Assembly: GCA_965276005.1 (NCBI GenBank)
Contig: OZ254962.1
Coordinates: 2,790,001 to 2,854,000, forward strand
Length of the DNA stretch: 64,000 nucleotides
Direction of reading: 5' to 3'
From: G965232465 sp965276005
GTDB taxonomy: Bacteria; Pseudomonadota; Alphaproteobacteria; JAQWUY01
The notes below the pieces were generated by a model. It was not told the DNA's origin and ran no database searches. It saw only the letters and a program-made list of their open reading frames with translations. The position numbers were made by a program, and so were the translations under genes. Positions 43,393 through 53,194 of this stretch are shown one piece after another (position 1 is the first letter of the stretch; each line of letters begins with the position of its first letter).

Positions 43393-44525
43393 TATAGGTT
43401 CTCCGCTTGTACAACCCATTGGGTATCCGATGCCAGTACTCGGTTGACATATGTGCCGTTTTGGTCAAACAGCATAAAGTTTTCATGTTTGGCATATACG
43501 GCAATACGCTCCCCTACCGCTACATTTTGTGTGCCTGCGGCAACAATGACACTGGTGGTGTCGTGGATATGGACATGCAGCACAGATTCGCTGCCCAGCC
43601 GTTCGATGAGCCTGATGTGGGCGTTTGCCCCCACCGCTAACGGCGTATGTAAAGCGATGCGATTGGGGCGAATGGCAAGGGTTACCTGTGTGTGCAACAA
43701 GTGGTGTTGTGGGGCTTGGGTGGTTATTACGATGGGGCGATCGAAGTAGGCACTCTGCACCGTTACACTGTTGGTGTGTGTCTGTATCACCTGTGCAGTG
43801 TATGTGTTAATGGGGTGCATGCCGATAAACCGGGCCACAAATAAGTTGGCAGGTTGGTGATACAATTCGAGCGGGGTGCCGTATTGTTGAATCCCCCCGT
43901 TGTGCAGTACGACAATTTTATCCGCCAAAGTCATTGCTTCTGTTTGGTCGTGGGTGACAAATATCATGGTTTTTTCTAACTCTTTGTGCATTTTGGCTAA
44001 TTGCACCCGCATTTCTACTCGTAAAGACGCATCTAGATTCGACAACGGTTCGTCTAACAACAACACTTCAGGATTACAAATAATCGCCCGCCCAATGGCA
44101 ACCCGCTGCCGTTGTCCGCCGGATAATTGTTTGGGTTTTCTGTGTAAATACGCACCCAGTTGCAATATATGGGCTAAGGCTTGTACTTGTTGTTTGATGT
44201 GTTTTTTGCCGATACCTCGCACTTTTAGGGGGAATGCCATATTGTTAAATACGCTCATGTGGGGATACAACGCATACGATTGAAACACCATAGCAATATT
44301 GCGCCGAGACGGGGGTATATGGGTTATGTCCGTATCATTTAGCTGTATGTTGCCATTGTCGATAGTTTCCAAGCCGGCAATACTGCGCAGTAAAGTGCTT
44401 TTGCCACAACCGCTAGGACCTAAAAAACAGACAAATTCCCTGTCTCGAATACGCAAATGGATGTTTTTAAGCACCTCTACCGCATCATATGCTTTGCACA
44501 AATTGTGAATCGACAAACCTGACAT
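43392..44525 (-). CDS. ABC sugar transporter ATPase (UgpC/MalK type)
   Basis: 377 residues. Walker A GPSGCGKST, signature LSGGQRQRVA, Walker B VLLLDEPLSNLD, switch His in VTHDQTEAM; the C-terminal 130 residues are the TOBE regulatory domain. First gene of the operon, divergent from the gcvP-like genes. A TATAAT box lies 15-20 bases before the ATG. Confidence 0.92.
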   Translation of the reverse strand: MSGLSIHNLCKAYDAVEVLKNIHLRIRDREFVCFLGPSGCGKSTLLRSIAGLETIDNGNIQLNDTDITHIPPSRRNIAMVFQSYALYPHMSVFNNMAFPLKVRGIGKKHIKQQVQALAHILQLGAYLHRKPKQLSGGQRQRVAIGRAIICNPEVLLLDEPLSNLDASLRVEMRVQLAKMHKELEKTMIFVTHDQTEAMTLADKIVVLHNGGIQQYGTPLELYHQPANLFVARFIGMHPINTYTAQVIQTHTNSVTVQSAYFDRPIVITTQAPQHHLLHTQVTLAIRPNRIALHTPLAVGANAHIRLIERLGSESVLHVHIHDTTSVIVAAGTQNVAVGERIAVYAKHENFMLFDQNGTYVNRVLASDTQWVVQAENL

Positions 44526-44748
44526 GTATTCTCTCTATCATTATAAAATCGCCTATGGGGGGAAGTATAGCACTTAAATACACAGGTACACCAATGATTT
44601 ATTTTTACAACATCATTAGTTTTATTCATGATTTGTTGATGTATAATAATTGTACAAATGGGTATATGTGTGTCAATATCGGTTGCGTGGACGATAGTGC
44701 CACACACATATATACTTTGTAAACAGAGAGTAAAAATGAGGATACCCT
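44526..44748. promoter_or_regulatory. Divergent promoter region, ABC operon / gcvP-like operon
   Basis: Minus strand: TATAAT (complement of 44540-44545) for the ATPase gene, with a poor -35. Plus strand: TGGACG (44688-44693), 17 bp, TATACT (44711-44716), and GAGGA before the ATG at 44749; another TATAAT lies at 44642-44647. No symmetric operator like those at 51.7-51.9 kb was seen here. Confidence 0.45.
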
Positions 44749-46149
44749 ATGACAGAGCCAAAAGCACACCCGTATATTCCCAATATGGCACCAGCGGTCA
44801 GACAACATATGCTCGATGCCATCGGTGTTAGCAGTATCGACGATTTGTATCGAGAAATCCCTGCGTGTTTACGACTGCAACAGCCGATGAATCTGCCCGC
44901 TGCGTTGCCAGCAGAACACGACTTAAAACGCCATATGCACGGTATACTCAACAAAAACACCGATTGCACAGATTTAATCAGTTTTTTAGGCGGCGGGTGT
45001 TATACCCACGATGTGCCGGCGGTGTGTGACGAAGTCAATAGCCGTTCAGAATTTTTAACCGCTTATGCGGGTGAACCTTATGACGACCACGGGCGGTTTC
45101 AGGCGATGTTTGAATACACCAGTATGATGACGGAAATACTCAACATGGAAATTGTCTCTGTGCCTGTATATGACGGCTTGCAAGCGTCCGCTACTGCCGC
45201 CCGTATTTGCGGGCAATTGAGCGGGCGAAAAACTGTGTTGGTAGCGGAAAATATCAACACGGACACATTGGATATGATGCGGGGCTACGCCCGCCCGGCG
45301 GTGCATATTAACACCGTTGCCTACGACCAGACAACAGGGCAAATCGACATATATGACCTGCAGCAAAAACTAGACCACACGGTGGCGGGGGTATTTTTTG
45401 CAAACCCCAATTTCTTTGGCGTTATCGAACATGGCAAAACCATTTGTGATATGGCACACGCTTGCCAAGCCAAAGCGGTGGTCTGTATCGATCCGATTAC
45501 CACATCGTATATGACCCCACCAGCGGATTACGGGGCGGATATTGTCTGCGGTGATATTCAGAGTCTGGGTATGCACATGCAATATGGGGCGGGACAGGCG
45601 GGCTTTTATGCCTGTCATGACGATGCGGACATTGTCAACGCTTTACCGTGTCGCTTATTTGGGGTTGCCCCGACACAAGTAGCGGGCGAATACGGATTTG
45701 GCGATATTGCCTATTATCGCACTTCGTTTGACAAACGGGAACAGGGCAACGAGTGGGTCGGCACCGCCGCCGCTTTGTGGGGGATAACGGCGGGCGTATA
45801 TTTGGCGTCCTTAGGTCCGCACGGGTTTAGGGAATTGGGACATACCGTATTGCACCGTACTTTATATGCCAAAGACAAAATAAACAGCATACACAATGTA
45901 TCCGTACAATTTGCCGGCAGTGGGGTGTGGCGTGAATTTGTTGTCGATTTTTCCAAATCCGGTAAAACCGTACAGCAGATTAACACCGCTTTATTGCAAC
46001 ACGGCTTTTTGGGCGGACATGATTTAGGCGATGGTTTTAAACACTTACAACACCACGCTCTGTACGCTGTAACCGAATGTTGCAGCCAACAAGATATAGA
46101 CGGGCTGTGCCATGCCCTAGATACGATTATCAATGGACAGCATATGTAA
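44749..46149 (+). CDS. Divergent glycine dehydrogenase (P-protein) subunit 1-like protein
   Basis: 466 residues, GcvPA length. ISFLGGGCYTHDVPAVCDEV and SRSEFLTAYAGE are recognisable, as are YDGLQASATAA and SLGPHGFRELG. The usual REKATSNICT-type segment is altered (here KREQGNEWVGTAAALWG), so this is an outlying subfamily. In the classic enzyme it pairs with GcvPB to decarboxylate glycine onto the lipoyl H-protein. Neither gcvT nor gcvH is nearby. Twelve bases before the next gene, likely same operon. Confidence 0.75.
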   Translation: MTEPKAHPYIPNMAPAVRQHMLDAIGVSSIDDLYREIPACLRLQQPMNLPAALPAEHDLKRHMHGILNKNTDCTDLISFLGGGCYTHDVPAVCDEVNSRSEFLTAYAGEPYDDHGRFQAMFEYTSMMTEILNMEIVSVPVYDGLQASATAARICGQLSGRKTVLVAENINTDTLDMMRGYARPAVHINTVAYDQTTGQIDIYDLQQKLDHTVAGVFFANPNFFGVIEHGKTICDMAHACQAKAVVCIDPITTSYMTPPADYGADIVCGDIQSLGMHMQYGAGQAGFYACHDDADIVNALPCRLFGVAPTQVAGEYGFGDIAYYRTSFDKREQGNEWVGTAAALWGITAGVYLASLGPHGFRELGHTVLHRTLYAKDKINSIHNVSVQFAGSGVWREFVVDFSKSGKTVQQINTALLQHGFLGGHDLGDGFKHLQHHALYAVTECCSQQDIDGLCHALDTIINGQHM

Positions 46150-46160
46150 GGAGATGCACT

Positions 46161-47741
46161 ATGTATGATATAACAGCAGGGCGGTTTACCAATGGGCAAG
46201 CAAACTTACGCCGCTATCACCAAGCCAAATGGGACGAACCGATTATACATGACCTGTCGACACCGGGGGAGCGGGCGTACTGGGTGGCGGCAACCGAAGC
46301 GGGGATAACTTCCCACATAAAAAAGCTGCCCACGCACATACCAAGCGATATGGTGCGTAAAACCGTTGCCGATTTACCTGAAATCAGTCAAAACCGCCTA
46401 GTACGCCATTATTTACGCCTGTCGCAACAAAACTTAGGGGCGGATTTTAATGTCGACATTGGACAAGGCACTTGCACCATGAAATACAACCCAAAAGTTA
46501 ATGAAATATTTGCCCGCCACTCGAAAGTCGCCCATATGCACCCAAGACAACCGTTGTCAACCGCACAAGGTATATTAAAAATACTGCATCAGACACAAAC
46601 TTTTATGCAGGAAGTATCCGGATTGCCCGTATGTAGTCTGATGGCACGGGCGGGGTCGCAGGCAATTTATGCCAATGCAGCAGTGGTACGGGCATATTTC
46701 GAAGACTGTCATCAGGCGGACACAAGAGATGAAATCATCACCACTATTTTTTCCCATCCATCTGACGCCGCCGCCCCTAAGGTGGCAGGGTATAAGGTGA
46801 TTACCCTGTACAGTGACGACAGCGGACTGCCAGATATTGAAGCGTTAAAAACCGCCGTATCCGACCGTACTGCGGCGTTGTTTATCACCAACCCAGAAGA
46901 TACGGGGATTTACAATGCCAACATTAAACAGTTCGTCGATGTGGTACACCAAGCCGGCGGCTTGTGCGTATACGACCAAGCCAATGCCAATGGTTTATTG
47001 GGTATTGCCTGTGCTAGAGACGCCGGTTTTGATTTGTGTCACTTTAATTTACACAAAACCTTTGGGGCACCGCATGGATGCGGTGGGCCCGGTGCCGGTG
47101 CTATTTGTGCGGTCGACAAACTGGCACCGTTTATGCCCGCCCCGCATATTACCTATGATGGGGAGGTGTATTATCCATACACCCCGGAAAAAACCTGCGG
47201 CCGCATCGGGGCATTTATGGGCAACAGCAGCGTCATTGTACGGACTTACGCATGGATTGTCAGCTTGGGGGCGGACGGGCTCAAACAAGTGGCACAAACC
47301 GCTGTACTCAACAACAACTATGTTATTAAGAAGCTGCTCGACATAAAAGGGCTATCCTTGCCCTATGCCAAAGGCAAACACCGCATCGAACAAGCCCGTT
47401 ATTCGTGGGACACGCTGTGCCAAGACACGGGTGTACACAGTGGACAAATAGGCATACGGGCGGCGGATTTTGGCGTCCATTATTGGACTTCCCATCACCC
47501 GTATGTGGTACCTGAACCGCTCACAGTGGAGCCGACCGAAGCCTATTCGCAAAAAGATCTCGATGAATTTGTGCAAATATTAAAGCACATCGCACATGAG
47601 GCATACACTGCACCAGAAGTCATCACCACCGCCCCCCACAACTGCCCCGTATCACAAGTGGATGTAAGCGGGCTGGACGATCCACAAAAATGGGCGACAT
47701 CGTGGCGGGGCTATAAACGCAAGAATGTACATAGCCGATGA
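46161..47741 (+). CDS. Divergent glycine dehydrogenase (P-protein) subunit 2-like protein
   Basis: 526 residues from ATG 46161 after AAGGAG; a longer frame from 46077 lies inside the previous gene and is rejected. PLP enzyme: Lys299 in HFNLHKTF followed by HGCGGPGAG is the cofactor site, and GTCTMKYNPKVNE is the GcvPB start-of-domain mark. An added tail of about 35 residues ends SRGYKRKN-like basic. Its stop overlaps the next ATG (ATGA), so the unit continues. Substrate may be glycine or another amino compound. Confidence 0.8.
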   Translation: MYDITAGRFTNGQANLRRYHQAKWDEPIIHDLSTPGERAYWVAATEAGITSHIKKLPTHIPSDMVRKTVADLPEISQNRLVRHYLRLSQQNLGADFNVDIGQGTCTMKYNPKVNEIFARHSKVAHMHPRQPLSTAQGILKILHQTQTFMQEVSGLPVCSLMARAGSQAIYANAAVVRAYFEDCHQADTRDEIITTIFSHPSDAAAPKVAGYKVITLYSDDSGLPDIEALKTAVSDRTAALFITNPEDTGIYNANIKQFVDVVHQAGGLCVYDQANANGLLGIACARDAGFDLCHFNLHKTFGAPHGCGGPGAGAICAVDKLAPFMPAPHITYDGEVYYPYTPEKTCGRIGAFMGNSSVIVRTYAWIVSLGADGLKQVAQTAVLNNNYVIKKLLDIKGLSLPYAKGKHRIEQARYSWDTLCQDTGVHSGQIGIRAADFGVHYWTSHHPYVVPEPLTVEPTEAYSQKDLDEFVQILKHIAHEAYTAPEVITTAPHNCPVSQVDVSGLDDPQKWATSWRGYKRKNVHSR

Positions 47742-48892
47742 ATGCGACCGCTGCGGATAGGGTTATCGGGGTTATTATCAATCCCATTGCCGGGGTTGGC
47801 GGTAGGGCTGGCTTTAAGGGTAGCGATACCATTGCCCACATACCAGACGCCTTAGGGCGGGGCGGGGTGCAAAACGCCCATACCCTGATGCAAACGGTTA
47901 TCGATACCATTATCCCCCATGCGGATAAAGTCCAGTTCTTAACGGTGGCGGGACACATGGGAGCAGCCGTATTACATGGACTCGACTATCGATGCGTACC
48001 TGTGCAAGGGGGCGACACCGCACTTGCTAAGGGTGTGATGACCACCGCTCAGCACACCGTGCAAGCCTGTTCTCAGTTTTGGGGAAAATGTGATATGGTG
48101 GTATTTGCCGGCGGCGATGGCACCGCCCGTGATATGATGCAAACATATGATTTTAAAACCCCTGTGCTAGGGGTACCTGCGGGGGTAAAAATGCAATCGG
48201 GTGTATTTGCCACGACCGCACGGGAGGCAGGATTGGTATTAAAACACTTTATCGAGGGACGGGTACCATCGTATATGGATTGTGATGTTATGGATCTCGA
48301 CGAAAACGCCCTGCAACACGATATATTAACCCCCCGCTATTACGGCTATATGAAAGTGCCACATATCCCTCAATATATTCAATCGGCAAAGTGTCGCCCG
48401 CCGCAAGGGGACACCGTGTATATACGGGCTATTGCCAACCACATGCAATCCGTATTACAATCGGATAACATGTACATTGTCGGGGCGGGCAAAACCACAT
48501 ACAGCTGTTTACAGCATATCGGGCTTCAGGGGTCATTGCTGGGGGTCGATGTGGTACACGGTGGTAAATTGGTGTTAAAAGATGCATCGATTCGTGATAT
48601 AAATACCTATTGCCAAAACCGTACAGTGGCGGGTATTATTGTTGGCTGCATCGGCGGGCAAGGCATTATACTAGGGCGGGGCAACCAACAAATACCGCCA
48701 CATATTATCCGCCAAGTGGGCAAGCAAAATGTTATAGTTGTGGCAACGCCGTATAAATTGTCATCGCTACAAAACAAGCCGCTGCGGGTCGATACAGGCG
48801 ATAGGCAACTGGATCGACATTTTAACGGGTATATAACCGTCATAAACGGCTTTGGACACACAAGTATATACCCGGTAAAAAATATTGTATAA
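47738..48892 (+). CDS. ATP-NAD kinase-like protein, COG3199 (AcoX-type)
   Basis: 384 residues. INPIAGVGGRAGFKGSD at the start, FAGGDGTARDMM near 123-134 (the NAD/diacylglycerol kinase GGDGT), GVPAGVKMQSGVFA, and GGQGIILGRGNQQI near the C-terminus define the COG3199 family. It may phosphorylate NAD or a small molecule; function of the family is poorly known. Translationally coupled to the gcvPB-like gene. Confidence 0.8.
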   Translation: MNATAADRVIGVIINPIAGVGGRAGFKGSDTIAHIPDALGRGGVQNAHTLMQTVIDTIIPHADKVQFLTVAGHMGAAVLHGLDYRCVPVQGGDTALAKGVMTTAQHTVQACSQFWGKCDMVVFAGGDGTARDMMQTYDFKTPVLGVPAGVKMQSGVFATTAREAGLVLKHFIEGRVPSYMDCDVMDLDENALQHDILTPRYYGYMKVPHIPQYIQSAKCRPPQGDTVYIRAIANHMQSVLQSDNMYIVGAGKTTYSCLQHIGLQGSLLGVDVVHGGKLVLKDASIRDINTYCQNRTVAGIIVGCIGGQGIILGRGNQQIPPHIIRQVGKQNVIVVATPYKLSSLQNKPLRVDTGDRQLDRHFNGYITVINGFGHTSIYPVKNIV

Positions 48893-48904
48893 AGGAGAAA
48901 ACAG

Positions 48905-49675
48905 ATGGGATTACTAAACCATAAAATTGCCATTATCACCGGTGGGGCGTCCGGTATTGGCAAGGCAACCGCCACACTATTTGCCCGGGAAAATGCCACC
49001 GTTATCGTCTGTGATGTCAATATAGATAAGGGGACACAGGTCAGTGATGCCATTAACAAAAACGGCGGACGGGCAGAATTTTACAGCGTGGATGTTGCCA
49101 ATGCAAACCACATTAAAAATCTGGTCGATGCGGTGATACAAAAACATGGGCGTATCGATGTGGTGTTTAACAATGCGGGCGTAACCCGCCGTACTAATGC
49201 TGTGGACACGACTGTCGAACAGTGGGATTTTGTCATGTCCGTCAATGTAAAGTCGATATTTTTAATGTGTAAATATGTGGTGCCTACTATGATTAAAAAT
49301 GGCGGTGGGTCGATTGTCAATACGGGGTCTGGTTGGGGCATGGTGGGGGGGTGTAATGCACTGTCGTATTGTGCGTCGAAGGGGGCGGTGGTCAATATGA
49401 CTCGGGCTTTGGCGTGTGATCATGGGGGCGATAACATTCGGGTGAATGCGATTTGCCCCGGCGATACGGACACCAATATGTTGCGCGACGAAGCCAAACA
49501 ACTGGGACTACCCGCAACCGCTTTGGTCGAACAAGGACATTTACGCCCGTTGCGACGGGTGGGACAGCCTGATGAAATTGCCGAAACGGTGGTGTTTTTG
49601 GCGTCTGATAGGGCGTCTTTTGTAACCGGGGCGATACTGGTGGTTGATGGCGGCGGACTGGCGGGGTCTGCTTAA
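48905..49675 (+). CDS. Short-chain dehydrogenase/reductase
   Basis: 256 residues, classical SDR. TGGASGIGKA for NAD(P), NNAGVTRR, catalytic Ser in NTGSGWG, and Tyr/Lys in SYCASKGAVVN; ends VTGAILVVDGGGLAGSA. Asp in VCDVN after strand 2 favours NAD over NADP. Ribosome-binding site AAAGGAG. Fourth gene of the gcvP-like operon; substrate unknown. Confidence 0.88.
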   Translation: MGLLNHKIAIITGGASGIGKATATLFARENATVIVCDVNIDKGTQVSDAINKNGGRAEFYSVDVANANHIKNLVDAVIQKHGRIDVVFNNAGVTRRTNAVDTTVEQWDFVMSVNVKSIFLMCKYVVPTMIKNGGGSIVNTGSGWGMVGGCNALSYCASKGAVVNMTRALACDHGGDNIRVNAICPGDTDTNMLRDEAKQLGLPATALVEQGHLRPLRRVGQPDEIAETVVFLASDRASFVTGAILVVDGGGLAGSA

Positions 49676-49699
49676 ACACACAATACACGGAAAAAGCAC

Positions 49700-51652
49700 A
49701 TGAGATTAGCGGTTTGTTACTACCCAGAACAATGGGACAAAAGCATTTGGCAGCAAGATGCCCGCCACATGATGGCAATGGGCATTCGCCTTGTGCGTAT
49801 TGGTGAATTTGGCTGGTGCTTAATGGAGCCGGCTGAGGGCGTATATGTATGGCAGTGGCTGGATGAGGCGATTGATATTTTAGGACGGGCGGGGCTGGAA
49901 GTCATTCTGGGCACCCCCACCGCCGCCCCGCCGAAGTGGTTGGTCGACAAACACCCGGAAATACTGCCCTATGACAGCAACGGCAAACAGTTAAAGTTCG
50001 GATCCCGCCGCCATTACACTTTTGCCAGTGAGATATACAAACAGTACTGTGCAAAAATTGTTACCAAAATGGCACAACGATACGGCGATAATCCGTTCGT
50101 AAAAGGTTGGCAAATCGACAACGAATATGGCGATCACGATACTGTTTTGAGTTACGGGGATGCGGATCGCATAGCATTTCGCCAGTGGTTACACCATAAA
50201 TATAAACATATCGACCGGTTAAATCGAGCGTGGGGGACGGTATTTTGGTCGATGTGCTACACCACATTTGAGCACATTGATTTACCCAACGAAGGCACAG
50301 AACAACCGACCCCATCGGCGTTATTGGATTTTCACCGCTTTAGTTCGGACAATGTTGTTGCGTTTAACAAACGACAAGTGGATATTTTCCGTACATACGC
50401 CCCGAATCAGTACTTAATCCATAATTACATGTCAGGTATGAGCGATTTTGACCCCTATCGATTGGGCAAAGATTTAGATGTGGCAGCGTTCGACAGCTAC
50501 CCCTTAGGCGGGGTTGTACACGGTTGGCAGGACGACCGCCACAAAAGCCGTTACATGCGACAAGGCACGCCGGATCTGCTGTCGTTTTATCACCATATAT
50601 ATCGGCGGGTGGGCAACGGTAAATTGTGGATTATGGAACAACAGCCGGGACCGGTAAACTGGGCAAAGTATAACCCCGCTCCTGTCGATGGTATGGTGTA
50701 TGCTTGGACGATGGAAGCGTTTGCCAATGGGGCAGAAGTCGTCTGTTATTTCCGTTGGCGGCAATGTCGATTTGCCCAAGAACAATATCACGCCGGTTTA
50801 CATCTGCCCAACGGGAATATGGATCAAGGGGGAATCGAGGCACAACAGGCGTTCGCAGATATACAAAAACTGCCCGTTATGCCTAAACAGCCGGGCGAGG
50901 TAGCGTTAATAATGGAGTATGAATCGCTGTGGGCAATATCCGCCTTACCACAAGGGGAAAACTTTAAAAATCCCATAAGATATGTATTTGAACAATATAC
51001 CGCTCTTAGACAATTGGGCGTAGCGGTGGATATTATCCCTTCGACCGATGATATAAGCCCATATAAAGCCGTGTGTGTCGCCAGTATGGCCATCGATAAA
51101 CCGGCATTTAGTGAAAAACTGCAACAGTTCACAGGTGTGGTATTGATTATGCCAAGAACCGCCAGCAAAACCGCCGATATGTGGATACCTGAAACCCTTC
51201 CTATTGGCAGTTTACAATCGCTTATCGATGTGACCGTAACACGGGTCGAATCGTTGCCGCCGTATCACAGCGAAGTGGTACAATGGGGCGACAATACATA
51301 CCGTGTACAAGGCTGGCGGGAAAGCATCACCACAACCGCTACCCCTGTTGCCACTTTTGCCACAGAGTACCGCAACGGCTATCCCGCACTGGTGCAACAG
51401 GGCAACATACTATACTGTGCCTGTCTGCCAAGTGCGGACATGATGTGCCATATGATGCAATACATTTGCCATATGGCACACATCGAAACAACCGATCCGC
51501 TAGGGGATGTCCGCCTTATCAAGCGAGGACGGTTGACATTTGCCATCAACTATGGCGTCGACCCCGCAACTGTACACATACCAGACGCCGCAGAAGTACT
51601 GATAGGTACACGGCATATACCGGTGGCGGGGGTTAGCGTGTGGCACCTATAG
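49700..51652 (+). CDS. GH42 family beta-galactosidase
   Basis: 650 residues. Acid/base Glu142 in QIDNEYG and nucleophile Glu313 in WIMEQQPGPVNW; N-terminal CYYPEQW and RIGEFGWCLMEP are typical of GH42. TIM barrel, then a trimerisation domain, then a small beta domain. No signal peptide, so it acts on sugars already taken up, such as beta-galactosides or galactosyl-glycerol. Last gene before the LacI spacer. Confidence 0.9.
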   Translation: MRLAVCYYPEQWDKSIWQQDARHMMAMGIRLVRIGEFGWCLMEPAEGVYVWQWLDEAIDILGRAGLEVILGTPTAAPPKWLVDKHPEILPYDSNGKQLKFGSRRHYTFASEIYKQYCAKIVTKMAQRYGDNPFVKGWQIDNEYGDHDTVLSYGDADRIAFRQWLHHKYKHIDRLNRAWGTVFWSMCYTTFEHIDLPNEGTEQPTPSALLDFHRFSSDNVVAFNKRQVDIFRTYAPNQYLIHNYMSGMSDFDPYRLGKDLDVAAFDSYPLGGVVHGWQDDRHKSRYMRQGTPDLLSFYHHIYRRVGNGKLWIMEQQPGPVNWAKYNPAPVDGMVYAWTMEAFANGAEVVCYFRWRQCRFAQEQYHAGLHLPNGNMDQGGIEAQQAFADIQKLPVMPKQPGEVALIMEYESLWAISALPQGENFKNPIRYVFEQYTALRQLGVAVDIIPSTDDISPYKAVCVASMAIDKPAFSEKLQQFTGVVLIMPRTASKTADMWIPETLPIGSLQSLIDVTVTRVESLPPYHSEVVQWGDNTYRVQGWRESITTTATPVATFATEYRNGYPALVQQGNILYCACLPSADMMCHMMQYICHMAHIETTDPLGDVRLIKRGRLTFAINYGVDPATVHIPDAAEVLIGTRHIPVAGVSVWHL

Positions 51653-51745
51653 GTGTTTCTTTACGATATGGCGAAAAAAACATTTTTTATGTTGTTTTTT
51701 AATAGGTTATAAAATAATTTCTGATTTTAGGCATTTTTTTGTTGC

Positions 51746-51759
51746 CGAAACTAGTTTCG
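51746..51759 (+). promoter_or_regulatory. LacI-family operator 1
   Basis: CGAAACTAGTTTCG, a perfect 14-bp palindrome with the central dyad expected for LacI-family regulators. It is 281 bp before the LacI gene. Confidence 0.65.
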
Positions 51760-51917
51760 TTGTTTAGGGTTGTGTATAAGGTAGGTAATAACAGAGAGAA
51801 AATACACTATGGGCATATGCGTATAATACCTGTGTGCAGACCATGAGAAAACCACAGCATATGTGCCTTGTAGGGATGTGTATATATCCGCACGCTTCTC
51901 TGTTTTTTACGATGTAG

Positions 51918-51931
51918 CGAAACCGGTTTTG
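51918..51931 (+). promoter_or_regulatory. LacI-family operator 2
   Basis: CGAAACCGGTTTTG, one mismatch from a perfect palindrome and matching site 1 in its outer GAAAC/GTTT arms. The 172-bp spacing would allow looping between two bound dimers. Confidence 0.65.
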
Positions 51932-52026
51932 TAAATTTTGTAAATGGGTTTTTAACAGGGACATAACAACGGCATAACGGGGGTGTAGTTGATACGGGAC
52001 TATACAAAAAATTTGGACAATACAAC

Positions 52027-53139
52027 ATGAAACACAGCAAGATACCATATGTGGCACGGCGGGTTACGATCAATGATGTATCGCAGGCATTGGGCATTTC
52101 CAAAGGCACCGTATCCCGGGCGTTAAATGGTTATCCGGACATTGCCAAAACCACCAAAAACAAAGTACGCAAAATGGCGAATAAAATGGGCTATCGCCCG
52201 TTGTTGCAGGCACAATCTATCAACAGGGGTTTGTCGTATTCGCTGGGGTTGGTGTTAAATACGGAACACACCGACCACCACAAAGCGTTTTTATCTGATT
52301 TTATAGACGGTGTGTCCCACGCCTTAAAGCGGGAAAATTGGAGCTTGGTTGTTGCTACTGTCGACGATGAACGGGCGGAATATCAGCTGATGCAAAATTT
52401 TATTCAGATGCGAAAAGTGGATGGATTTATTATTCCTCGAGTGCGATTCGAGGACACACGGGTGCGGTTATTGGAATCGCATCAAGTGCCGTTCGTATTG
52501 TTTGGCCGCCCCATCGACAAGGACGACACCAGCCGTTACAATTGGTTCGATATTTGTGGTGAAAACGCTATGTATGATGCTCTGCACCGCTTGTATGTGT
52601 TGGGACACCGCCATATTGGCTTTATGGGAGGGGACAGCCAATGTACCTACAGTGCCTTGCGCCTAAATGGATATAAAGACGCCTTAAACGCCCACCAATT
52701 GCCATATGTTGCCGATTGGGTGTGTGCGGATTGTTGCTGTCCCCAATCGGGATACGCAAATGCTGTAAAAATGTTTTCTATCGATGAACCGCCTACCGCT
52801 TTGGTATGTGCGTTGGATCGCTCTGCCTTAGGCGTATATGATTTTGCCCAACAGTATGGGCTGTCTATCGGCGAAGACCTATCGATTATTGGCTATGATG
52901 GGGTGATTGAGGGGGCGTATGTAAAACCCAGATTGACCACCTTTGCCGTCGACAGAAAATACAGTGGCCATCGTTTGGCATCTATTTTATTGGATGTCAT
53001 TAAAGACAATGCGATAGACCCCGTGCAAGACACGGTGGATGCGGTGTTACAACAAGGACAGTCCTGTGGCATGCCAACCAAAACACCGATGCAAATTGCC
53101 CGCATTATAGCTATGCACCAGAAGGGAGAATCTGCATAG
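52027..53139 (+). CDS. LacI-family transcriptional regulator
   Basis: 370 residues. HTH VTINDVSQALGISKGTVSRALNG at 13-35 and hinge-helix region, then a sugar-binding core (DGFIIPRV, HRHIGFMGGD, SIIGYDGV). Expected to bind the two palindromes upstream and to control itself and the second transporter operon that begins 55 bp after its stop, perhaps also GH42. Its inducer is probably a sugar taken up by that transporter. Confidence 0.92.
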   Translation: MKHSKIPYVARRVTINDVSQALGISKGTVSRALNGYPDIAKTTKNKVRKMANKMGYRPLLQAQSINRGLSYSLGLVLNTEHTDHHKAFLSDFIDGVSHALKRENWSLVVATVDDERAEYQLMQNFIQMRKVDGFIIPRVRFEDTRVRLLESHQVPFVLFGRPIDKDDTSRYNWFDICGENAMYDALHRLYVLGHRHIGFMGGDSQCTYSALRLNGYKDALNAHQLPYVADWVCADCCCPQSGYANAVKMFSIDEPPTALVCALDRSALGVYDFAQQYGLSIGEDLSIIGYDGVIEGAYVKPRLTTFAVDRKYSGHRLASILLDVIKDNAIDPVQDTVDAVLQQGQSCGMPTKTPMQIARIIAMHQKGESA

Positions 53140-53194
53140 CACACGCTTTATTTTTAACCTGTAACAGACAATTTTTGAGAATTGGGAGAGAACC

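Larger units (their letters stand above)
51653..52026. other. 374-bp spacer with regulatory sites only
   Basis: No gene recognised. After the GH42 stop comes an AT-rich hairpin (AACAT and ATGTT around T-runs near 51680-51705) that may end the operon. Two LacI-type palindromes follow (51746-51759, 51918-51931), with TATAAT at 51822-51827 between them lacking a clear -35. Confidence 0.5.
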
